From Symbiodinium natans (taxonomy: Eukaryota > Sar > Dinophyceae > Suessiales > Symbiodiniaceae): a DNA stretch of 64,000 nt. Shown here one piece after another: positions 9,331-18,139 of the stretch (position 1 is the first letter of the stretch; each line of letters begins with the position of its first letter). The translations under genes and the position numbers were made by a program. The stretch spans positions 283,001-347,000 of the forward strand of contig CAJNDS010002475.1 in NCBI GenBank assembly GCA_905221605.1, in the 5' to 3' direction. Under the pieces are notes generated by a model. It was not told the origin of the DNA. It searched no databases and saw only the letters and a program-made list of their open reading frames with translations.

Positions 9331-11690
9331 CCGAAGCTGCGCAGGACTTCCAGCAGCTCATGTCCGTAGTGACCAACCTCCGGCAAGCCGTGGAGAGTGG
9401 CACCAGGCAGCCTTCCGAGTCGGGGAGGGCTTCGGGGGGTTCGGGGGTTTCGGGGTTTAGGGTTGTGCAGTTGTGCGAGCCTTTGAAGCCCATATCCAGA
9501 ACTCTTGAAAGCCTGAAAAGGCCTACTCTCTTCCCCCGTGTGACCCCTTCATTGCAAGATCTCGGCCCGGACGAGAGAATGTCAAGCTCAAGGAGGATGC
9601 TCTGCAGTCCAAGCCGTAAACTCAGTAAACTCCGTAAACGCTAAATTCCGCCCCACCCCCCCCTCCTCTAAGCTTCCCCATCCTGCCATCCTGAAGCCCA
9701 ACCGCCCCCCAAACCCCACTAAGCCCTAAAAACATCAGAGATTCTCCACCCCCAAAGAGGCCCAAGACCCCCCTCAACATCCCTGAGCCGTAAACCCTAA
9801 AATCCGGGAGGCCCGAGAGTGAGCCGGGGCCGGAAAGGCCCCGGCTCAAAGCGAAGCCACCCTTCGCCTGGCAGCCCTCCCAGGATCAGGGTTGTAGCGG
9901 TTGTGTTCAGGATGGAGCCTTCTTGTGCCGGAGAACTTCGGTGTTTGGCTACTTGGGGGCTAGTTGGGGCTGTTTTGGGGCTTTGCAGCTTGGTGTTTGG
10001 GGTTTAGGCGGGTTGGCGCAGATTGGTTATGACGATCCAACAAGAAAATGCTTCAGAAATGAGTGTTACCACTGCTTTCAGGACTCGCTTTCCTCCTTTT
10101 GGGCCTGTAGATGTCTGCCACATCAGCATAGAGTCGAGGTGGCTCTGTGAGTATGGAGTATGGGACGTGGGGTTTTGCAGGAGTAAGGGGCCTTCAAAGC
10201 GATGCTTGGTCCCGGATGGTCGACCTGGGGCTGCAGCCCTTCGGGACTAAATGGACCCCAAAAAGGGTCTATGGTTCATATACCTTAACAGCAACTATAC
10301 TATGGTAGCTATAGTAGTATAGGGTATATGAAGTATACTATAGCAACTATAGTAGCATAGGGTATATGACCCCAATCTTAGGGTTCATTTGGTCCCCAAG
10401 GACACGGCCCAGATTTTGAGGAGCGTGCCTCAGAATTAGCTGTGATTGTCAACTGGCACAGACAGGAGTACGAGAAAGAGTTCCAGGTCACCGGCGAGCC
10501 ACTTGACCCAACAAGGGGGAGGGGGGGGGGGGGGGTGGGGGACCCGAGCACTCAAAGTTCAAGAGTTCCGGCTTCAGGGTTTACGGTTCAGGGTTCAGGG
10601 TTCAGGGTTTAGGTATGGTTTAAGGTTGCGGTGAACGTGGCTCAACGCAACTGCCCTCTTGAACTCTTTCAGAGGCACAGCGAGATTGTCACCAAAGTGG
10701 GCGACTTTGAGGACCAGGGTCCGGGCCTCTGGAGGGAAGTCGGGCTCCGTTTGTAGCGGGGGCTCTTTGCCTTCGCCCCCCCACACTTGGCTCTGTTCTT
10801 CCCCTTTTACGGGGCCTCCGGCAATCGCCTGAAAGTCACTGGGATGCTGTTCCAAAAATTCACAAAACAACTTTTTCTACTACGTGCTTGCTTAAGAACC
10901 CCCCAAAAAGTCAATGACCCCGATAAAGGGAGAGATAGGGAGAGCATCGTTTGTTTTTTTTTGATCTCTGGATGCCCCTCCCGCTGCCCCAAGCGCCGAG
11001 GCTGGGTGATACCTGTTGGCGGCTCCTGGCGCCTAATGCGTGGCGGCATCTATCACTGGACCATCCGGATCGAGTGCCTCGGCGAACATTGGGTGGTTTT
11101 TGAGGCTCAAAGGATGGACAGCAGGCTTCCTTTCCCGTTTCTGGAGGTTGGGTGCACTGGTTTAGCGTTTGTTTGCATGTGCAGCTTTCGGCCAGCATGC
11201 AGATGTCTGTCAAGCTTTGGGTTTATCAAACCCGTTAGTCAGACGCTGGATCCAAACGAAGAATATGTGAGTGAGAGAGTGAGAGCGTCAGAGAGCGTCA
11301 GAGAGCGTCAGAGAGCGTCAGAGAGCGTCAGAGGGCGTCAGAGGGCGTCAGAGGGCGTCAGAGGGCGTCAGAGGGCGTCAGGCAGGTGAGAGGGTGAGAG
11401 CGTCAGAGTGTCAGAGCGTCAGAGCGTCAGAGCGTCAGCCCAGCTACAGTGCAAGCAGGCGGAAATGCACGAGCCGCCCGCAGCTCCAGCTTGGAATCCA
11501 TGGCAACTGGGCTGATTCAGGGAACCCCCGGATCTAAAGAAGTTGCGTCACGCCGCATCATTGCTGCTCTCCGAGCACCTTTAGTACTCTTGTGCGGTCA
11601 AGTGGGCAATAGGTAGTCCTTGAGTTGGACTGCGGCTCTTCTCCCATTTGCAGGTTGGCTTGGGAGTTGGGTGTACCGACGGTCAATTGA
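8936..11690 (+). CDS. Possible multi-exon gene: coiled-coil segments, then SPRY-like segments
   Basis: Several short segments in separate frames look like exons. 8,945-9,025 reads LRRQLGEQKEAEDLLAHVAE (helical). 9,331-9,420 reads SEAAQDFQQLMSVVTNLRQA. 10,395-10,510 reads FEERASELAVIVNWHRQEYE. 10,669-10,720 begins after a pyrimidine-AG with RHSEIVTKVGDFEDQ. 11,030-11,090 reads MRGGIYHWTIRIECLGEHW. 11,652-11,690 begins after CAG with VGLGVGCTDG. The last two resemble the start of a SPRY/B30.2 fold. TTTAGGG arrays lie between the first exons. I cannot prove that these belong to one gene, and exon borders are approximate. Confidence 0.25.
10246..10400. repeat. Foldback-like element with internal direct repeats
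   Basis: The left end AAATGGACCCC and the right end (reverse complement CAAATGAACCC) form imperfect inverted termini. Inside, the motif 'ctatagtagyatagggtata' occurs twice, next to further palindromic tatac/gtata segments. It looks like a small non-autonomous element. Confidence 0.45.
11272..11438 (+). repeat. Minisatellite, 10-bp unit GAGAGCGTCA
   Basis: About 15 copies, with a G-for-A variant (GAGGGCGTCA) in the middle block. It creates a false arginine/serine/glutamate-rich ORF. Confidence 0.95.
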
Positions 11691-11699
11691 TCTTTGAGC

Positions 11700-13780
11700 A
11701 CCGTTCGATTTTGCACCAAGGTCCATTACACCTCAGCAGCTGCACTGCCAACAAACAGATCTTCAAACATCCAATAGACGCCAAACGAAACTCACGAGCC
11801 CCTTCACATGAAAGCCAGACCTGCAGGGGCCAATCACAATCAGCCCTGGCGCTTGGTCACCACATCACGGTGCTCGTGGTCACGGGACGCCGGGAGCTGA
11901 GCTCACAGCGCAGAGTTGAGGAAGCTGAGCACACAAGAGTTGGGCAGACTGGGTGAGGATTTTGAGATTGAGGGCTGATGATTCCTGCCTTATGGTTTAG
12001 AGTGCAAGGTTCGGCGCCCTGTTTTCAGTGTAGAGACTTCTTTACGTTGATGGGATGTAAAGGAAGAGTGTGCGTTTGGGCGCACTCACATCAACATTGG
12101 GATTTTTGTGACAGAAAACAGGCACCCATATAGACCCCTCTGCTGACAAAGCTTGTCTGGTCCGCAGTGAGGATATCGAAGGGGGACGTCCCAATGACGT
12201 GGAGCTCTGTTCGATGTAGTTGGCATGCTGGCATCCGACGGCAGATCGAGCTGGGTTCAGCCAGTTGAATCGCGGGGGGTTTTGGATGCTGCGGTGAAGC
12301 CACTCCAAGAACCGCAAAGCTGTGACTCAGTGCTGGGGCCAAGCTTGCTAAGATCCCACGCTGTCCGCTCTCCTGGCATCAAACCTCTTGACCTCCGACA
12401 TCGCCGAGGAATGCGGACTCCGGATGTCGCGGGGGAGATTCGGGTAGACAGGGACCTTGGCGACTCGACCTGACTGTGGATGTAGGCTTCTGTTGACGCC
12501 GAGGCATCGCACACTCTGTGACACGATACGAGAGCTTTGTGGCTTCCCTCGCCTTGCTCTCTCACTCCCCCTGGTCTCTTCAAGCTCATCTCCAGGCACC
12601 TCTCAACCCTCGAAACCGATTGTACTCTGGACTTCGGCTGTCAAATCGAAACACTCGGCCGGTGCACATTCTGCTTGCTGTCATGGCTCTCCGCCAGCCA
12701 TTTCGTGACTGGCGGTGCCGCCTTTCCTGACGACCAAACCCTCACCCGTGCCAATCAAGCTCGGACAGAACTGGTGCCCTACTTGAGAATTTCGTCCATC
12801 TGGGCTTCTCTCGATACCTTCAGGTTCTCCTGCATCACCGCCACCAGCTTGAGAGTCATCGCACTCTCGTAGAGTTTCACCAGTCTGAACACTCAGGCCA
12901 GCACCCCGGTTCCAGACCTTTGTACCTTTTCCAGTGCATCACAAACCGCTTCCGATAGATCCCTTGACATCCTTGCGACCGGTGCCAAAAACTGACTCAG
13001 ACCATCTAGTCAACCATCAGCTTGCATTTCGTTGTCACATGAGGATGGAAACCTACAAACGACGGTGTACAACTTCGGCCACAAGTAGAAGCCCTTCAGC
13101 TCTATCCCCTGAATTTGTGCATCTCGACACCTCCGAGCACCTCATCTAAACTCGGCCCGAAGCCCTGAAACCCCCAAGCGCTAGACTGCGCTAAGCCCCA
13201 AAATGCTGATCGAGGCAACCTGAAGGCCTAGGCCTGGAGCCAGAACCGGGGCCCCGAAGCTGAAGTCTGGATCTGGCTTTGTGAAAAATTCAGACGAGGA
13301 CGAGCCGTGGCAAGATCGGCCGGGCGGCGACAGGCAGGGTGCCTGAAGCCTAACCTGCCCTGACAGAACCTAACCTACCCGAACCTTGCTTATCCGAACC
13401 TAACTTAACTTAACCCAGCTGGCAAGACTGACGAAAATGAACCCTTGTGGGGTAGAGTGTAGTGCTAACACCAGCCTGCCCTGAACCATGGTTGGATTTA
13501 AGGAGCTGAGGGAGTTTTAGGGTTCGCGCGGCTTGGTATAGGGGACTCACAATGCATACGATGCAGCACAACCCTGCTCTCGCTACGACATGAATCCTTG
13601 GTTCCCTGGGCGGCTTTCGGAGGGAATCCCTGCCAAATCCATGCAGCCACTTAGGGTTGACATGTGTCGATGAGGCCACAAGTGCATCGTGGTTGGTACA
13701 GTACCCGGGCATTTCAGCTTTGGGGTTCGGGATTCTAAGGGCCTTTTCATTGGGCTCTTTGGTCGTCTCTCAGCTGCTTG
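11700..13780. other. No gene recognised
   Basis: Many overlapping ORFs in several frames, none with recognisable motifs. A short segment at about 13,280-13,330 (NSDEDEPWQDRPGGD) could be an orphan exon. Confidence 0.5.
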
Positions 13781-13880
13781 CATTACAGACCCGTGTTGAA
13801 TGCCGACAGCTCCTCTGATATCAAGAGAGGTAGCACAGGGGAACGTGCGCGTACCTCAGCGGGCCATTTTGCGTGCGCCC

Positions 13881-14699
13881 ATGGCGCGTCGAACTCGCTC
13901 GGCCATGCTGAGCTGGACATCTGCGTGTTTCCTAGCTTTGTTTGCTGCAACTGCTTTCGTGACTGGAGGCTGGAAGCTTCAAGCCAAAAGATGCCCATCC
14001 AGATTGGCTGCTGGGGCATCTGCCAGTCCAGCAGTTAAGCTTTACCAGTTCGAGAGTTGCCCGTTCTGCAGCAAGGTCCGTGCCTACTGCGACTACAACG
14101 GTGTCAAGCTCAACAAGATCGAGGTCAACCCCGTGACGAAGGCCCAGATCGATGGCGTGGCGGGCGACTACAAAAAAGTGCCCATTGCCGACATCGACGG
14201 CGAGATTGTGACCGGCTCGGCGGACATCATCCGCAAGATCGGCTCGGCCATCGGCAACAGCGAGAGCGAAGCCGACGCGGAGTGGGGGCAGTGGGTAGAC
14301 TCGACGCTTGTGAAGACCTTGCCCCCCAACATCTATCGCACCCCCGAGGAGTCCTTGCAGATTGCCGGCAAGGTGGGCGACAATTTTGATTTTGTCTCGG
14401 GCACTGTTGCCAAGTATTTCGGCGGGGCTGCCATGTTCTTCGTGGCCAAGAGCTTGGCCAAGAAGGCTGGCATCAGCAAAGGCAAGGAAAGGGAAGCCCT
14501 GTACGACGCATGTGCGAAGTGGGAAGGCGCCTTAGGTGAGAAGCCTTACTTGTCCGGGGACAAACCGGGAATGGCTGACCTAGAAGTGTTTGGTGTTCTT
14601 TCAAGTGTAGAAGGCACAGATACGCATAGAGACATGCTGGCAAACACAGGCATTTCATCGTGGTACGGCCGCATGAAGAAAGCCTGCGGCCGAGACTAG
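13881..14699 (+). CDS. Plastid-targeted glutaredoxin/GST protein, prostaglandin E synthase 2-like
   Basis: A 272-residue single-exon ORF. Residues about 15-28 (ACFLALFAATAFVT) form a signal-peptide core, followed by a basic alanine/serine-rich stretch. This is the bipartite leader used for complex plastids. From about residue 52 comes a thioredoxin-fold domain with VKLYQFESCPFC (redox CPFC at residues 60-63), then the VPI segment and a GSADII turn. The C-terminal half is GST-like: WGQWVDSTL, NIYRTPEES, GAAMFFVAKSLAKK, KPGMADLEVFG and a final SWYGRM. This order matches membrane-associated PGE synthase 2 proteins, which bind glutathione/heme and act in redox or prostanoid chemistry. In algae the substrate is unknown. 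The frame is also open from ATG 13,800 and has ATG 13,905; 13,881 was chosen because it places the hydrophobic core near the N-terminus. The lack of introns contrasts with other genes here. Confidence 0.85.
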   Translation: MARRTRSAMLSWTSACFLALFAATAFVTGGWKLQAKRCPSRLAAGASASPAVKLYQFESCPFCSKVRAYCDYNGVKLNKIEVNPVTKAQIDGVAGDYKKVPIADIDGEIVTGSADIIRKIGSAIGNSESEADAEWGQWVDSTLVKTLPPNIYRTPEESLQIAGKVGDNFDFVSGTVAKYFGGAAMFFVAKSLAKKAGISKGKEREALYDACAKWEGALGEKPYLSGDKPGMADLEVFGVLSSVEGTDTHRDMLANTGISSWYGRMKKACGRD

Positions 14700-15130
14700 A
14701 CTACACGATGCGTGCAATATTTAACGTGCTTCCGGGAAAGTTCTGGAAAGACTCCTCAGACTTTTCGCAGAGCAACGAACACTGTGTTGGGCCGGTTCTC
14801 ATCGCGTAAACTGTTCTGGGATTTTGGATTTCGTCTGTTGGTTTGAAGGGCGCAGCGTCTCAGGCGGAGTTACAGGCACCTCTTTCAGCTCTCTTTGGTT
14901 TCACACCATGTCCGATTTTGTCCAGCAGCCTGGCGCTAAGTCACTAAGCCCTAAGCCCTGCTTCCTACTAATCCTTTGCCCAAGGCCGGCCCTGACCGCA
15001 AAACCCAGGCCCCAACCCGAGCCTGACTTTCCTTTGTGGTACTTTACTGCAACTTTAGATCCTTACCCTTTTTTGGGTTAATTGGGTTTCTTAATAAGGC
15101 AGCTAAAAAATTAATTTTTAGCTACCCTTC
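14700..15130. other. No gene recognised
   Basis: Presumed 3' flank of the preceding gene. There is no AATAAA signal, which is usual for dinoflagellates. Confidence 0.5.
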
Positions 15131-15135
15131 TGAGT

Positions 15136-15768
15136 GCAGCCAAGTTTCGTGAGATGTGCAGGCTCATTGAGGAGGGCAGCTATGTGCACCTCGAGGTAGA
15201 CATGCGCGGAGTGCCTGGTGCTCAGCTTTCGGAGTTTCCGACCTGAACTTTAGGAGGGTTTAGGGTTTAGGGTTTAGGGTTTAGGGTTTAGGGTTTAGGG
15301 TTTAGGGTTTAGGGTTTAGGGTTTAGGGTTTAGGGTTTAGGGTTTAGGGTTTATCTGGGATTCGTAGTGCTTCGGCGCCAAGTCCGAAAACGATGCCGAG
15401 GATTTGTGGATAGTGAGCGGCCTTCAGAAGGTGCAGGTAGTGTAGGTTTGAAAGATGGGAAGATTCTTCCTCTATCGCCCCTCTCTACTATTTGCTTAAG
15501 AGCCCAACATAAAATGAAAAAATATTCTTCCTTAAAGGGAAAAAACAAGGGATTAATATTTGTGTTTCTGGGGGGTTCTTAAGCAAATAGCCCTAAACCC
15601 TCAACCCGAAACCCTAAGCCCTAAACCCTCAACCCGAAACCACAAACAGTAGCTCTGGGTGCTTTTAGGAATTCGAAGAACGGGACGTTTGCGATGGCAA
15701 TCAACGACGAGCCCTTCGAGCAGCTCTTTGAAGACATACCTCTGAGCTGGGCCCCCTGGAGGGAGGGG
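15136..15768 (+). CDS. Orphan exon-like segments flanking a TTTAGGG array
   Basis: About 15,136-15,203 follows GTGCAG and reads KFREMCRLIEEGSYVHLE up to a possible GT donor. About 15,668-15,768 reads NGTFAMAINDEPFEQLFED and PLSWAPWRE, ending exactly where the next TTTAGGG array begins. Both look like genuine coding sequence, but I do not recognise the protein and cannot join them. An array (15,255-15,352) and a MITE (15,488-15,590) lie between them, presumably in intron. Confidence 0.25.
15255..15352 (+). repeat. Interstitial TTTAGGG array
   Basis: About 14 near-perfect heptamers between two exon-like segments. Confidence 0.97.
15488..15590. mobile_element. MITE-like element, family A (CTATTTGCTTAAGA termini)
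   Basis: The left end CTATTTGCTTAAGAGCCC is matched by its reverse complement at the right end with one mismatch. The ~65-bp interior is AT-rich (attcttccttaaaggg, caagggattaat). A related copy is at 29,731-29,864, and a single end is at about 10,888-10,910. There is no coding capacity, so it would be non-autonomous. Confidence 0.75.
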
Positions 15769-15771
15769 TTT

Positions 15772-15895
15772 CGGGTTTAGGGTTTAGGGTTTAGGGTTTA
15801 GGGTTTAGGGTTTAGGGTTTAGGGTTTAGGGTTTAGGGTTTAGGGTTTAGGATGTAGGGTTTAGGGTTTAGGGCTTAGGGCTTAGGGCTTAGGGT
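15772..15895 (+). repeat. Interstitial TTTAGGG array with TTAGGGC tail
   Basis: About 12 heptamers, one GATGTAGGG variant, then several CTTAGGG units. Confidence 0.95.
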
Positions 15896-16036
15896 TGGGG
15901 AGGGGAATTAGAGTTTCCGTTGCTTGCCGGAGAGTCTGTGGCTTTTGGTGGAGGATTTGGGGTCCAGCTAGTCGTGTCCCCCCTCTTCTTCCCAGATCGC
16001 AACGTTTTAGCTTCCATCAAACTTCAGCCGAATATA

Positions 16037-16135
16037 GGGGTCGGAATAATGACTAATAGCATTCCCTTGTGGTCCCTGAGAACTTCTACTACAATCACTC
16101 ACCCCCGAAACCCTATTCTAATCATCAAGGCCGCT
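16037..16135. repeat. Dispersed ~95-bp repeat, family B, copy 1
   Basis: Shares the ordered blocks 'ggtcggaat', 'agcattcccttrtg', 'aatcactcaccccc' and 'ttctaat...aaggcc' with copies at 44,048-44,145 and 51,838-51,927. It has no coding potential. Confidence 0.65.
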
Positions 16136-16139
16136 CAGG

Positions 16140-17740
16140 GTTCTCGATGGTTCTCTGTCCGGACTTGCAGGGGGCGGACCAATGGACTTGAGTGGCACTA
16201 ACACCGGAGCTTTCTCCCACACTAAGAGCTCCCACAGGGTGCTGGAGGCGTTTTGTTAAAGAAGCCCTGTTTGCCCCATGGAAGTGTATGTACTATTCAA
16301 TAGTGACAAAAAAACACCCTGTTTGGGCTGGAAGTGAATCTTGACATCGAGGTTTCGGGATGAAGTTCATGTCATGGTACTTCTACAGCCCTCCAAGTCA
16401 AAAGCCCTCAGCCCTCAGCCTCGGACCCCAACCAGACTGTCAGATCATCAAGTCCTCAGTGCTTAAACTCTTAAACTCTTAAGCTCTCAATCCCCGTTCT
16501 CTTGAGGCCAGCCGTACTGTTTGATACCCGTCGTGTCCATGGGTGGCAATCAGCAGGGAGCTCGTCCTTCTCTTGTGCAGAACGATACATCAGTTCCGCG
16601 AGTCACTTGTGACAGTTTCAGGGGAGATGCGAGCTCCAAGAATGACGGTCTGCTGTCCTGTCTTTGCCCGAAAAGTCGCCAGGTCTCAGATTCGCCTGTG
16701 CCCAAACTACTGAGCGGGCTGAGCAGATCGACGTATATGCCGCAGCAGGTCGGGGAGTGGAGACCTTCCCCGTTCTGTGCGGTGCTGAATTAGTCATCTT
16801 GTAAATGCTGTCCGAACCAGCGATGAGTCTGCACTAACACGGTGCTACGTCATTGAGAGTGGCGCATCATTTTCGGAAAGCCTATGAGGCCAATGACATT
16901 TCTTGGTGGTGTTGCTCGCAGTCCCGCATGCTGTGCTCCTTCGAGCATTCTGCGCAGGATGAAAAAGCCCACTCAAGTTGCCAGACCCCGCAATGACATG
17001 GAGTTTCGGCGCAGGTCCTACAGTACTGTGCTGCTGCCGTCCCGCTGCTTTTTGCTCAGTCTGGAACCGAACCTGGCGTTTTGTGTTTTGGGGGGGGGGG
17101 GGTTTTAGCTACCTTCAAGCGCCGTACTCTCCAGGAATCTCGTCCAAGGACTATCAGCGCCCCAAGCCCGGATGTCAGTTTCCGACGTGTTACGTTAAAG
17201 CTTCCAACAGTTTTTGAAAGGCGCTTGAAATTCTTTGCAATCCTTAAAGTCCTGAAGATTGCGGAGGGGGACACAGACCCGAGAAATAACTCACGAAGGT
17301 CCTACGTACATACCCCCTACGTGACTTCACCACAAGCGCTGTCAAATGGCCACGAGCTCAGGGCCAGTGATTTAGTCAACAGCTTGGCCTAGCGTGATTT
17401 TTGTCCCGGGCAGAAGTTGGATTCCTATGTTTATCTTCGCAAGCTGCCGCCATGGGCAGAGAGCCACTTTGTTGCAATCAGTACATTCTGGGCCAACTCA
17501 ATCACCCCAGACATCCCAAAAATCCCCACAAATCGGGCCCTAGGCCCCGACATTCCCAAACTTTAAATCCCAGATGGCTCTTGAAGCCCAAAGGTATTAA
17601 AGTGCGCACCACAAGCAAGGTGAATGTGAGGGTGATCTCTGTAGCTCCAGAAGGTTGAGTTGAAAGCAACTCGTTTCGGGATTCGGGTTTCTCGTGGTGG
17701 GCGTCACCAAGGCGGGCCCTGGCCTCAACCTGAGATCTCA
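16140..17740. other. No gene recognised
   Basis: Mixed unique sequence with ORFs lacking motifs. A G homopolymer lies at about 17,090-17,102. Confidence 0.5.
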
Positions 17741-17744
17741 AACG

Positions 17745-17823
17745 GTTTAGGGTCTAGGGTCTAGGGTTTAGGGTTTAGGGTTTAGGGTTTAGGGTTTAGG
17801 GTTTAGGGTTTAGGGTTTAGGGT
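17745..17823 (+). repeat. Interstitial TTTAGGG array
   Basis: Two TCTAGGG variants followed by about nine clean heptamers. It begins the composite module described at 17,884. Confidence 0.95.
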
Positions 17824-17883
17824 CCAGCGGGTCACTGTTCTAGCATTCACTAGTCATTAGGGGGTTCCAGGCTTAGGAACAAA

Positions 17884-17923
17884 CCCACCCACCCAAAGAA
17901 TCCCATAACATTAAGAAATATAA
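17884..17923 (+). repeat. 40-bp dispersed block, family C, copy 1
   Basis: Starts CCCACCCACCCA and ends CATTAAGAAATATAA. It is identical to 53,993-54,032 except for two bases. It lies about 60 bp after a TTTAGGG array and directly before a minisatellite, exactly as the other copy does. Confidence 0.85.
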
Positions 17924-17940
17924 TTACAGTTCACTCAACA

Positions 17941-18135
17941 ACGGTGCCGACGCACCAGAAATGGCTCAAGAACGGTGCCGACGCACCAAAAATGGCTCAA
18001 GAGCGGTGCCGATTGAACCAAAAAGTGCTCAAGAACGGTGCCGACGCACCAAAAATGGCTCAAGAACGGTGCCGATGCACCAAAAAGTGCTCAAGAACGG
18101 TGCCGACGCACCACAAGTGCTCAAGAACGGTGTAG
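17941..18135 (+). repeat. Minisatellite, ~30-bp unit with GGTGCCGACGCACC
   Basis: Six to seven units of the form AATGGCTCAAGAACGGTGCC plus GACGCACCAAA, with alternation of TGGCTCAAG and GTGCTCAAG. The ORFs in it are repeat artefacts. Confidence 0.92.
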
Positions 18136-18139
18136 GATT

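Noticed and set aside
14057-14389. Alternative-frame ORF inside the glutaredoxin/GST gene
   Set aside because: Overlaps the conserved CPFC domain frame; arginine/glutamine-rich composition is typical of a shifted GC-rich frame.
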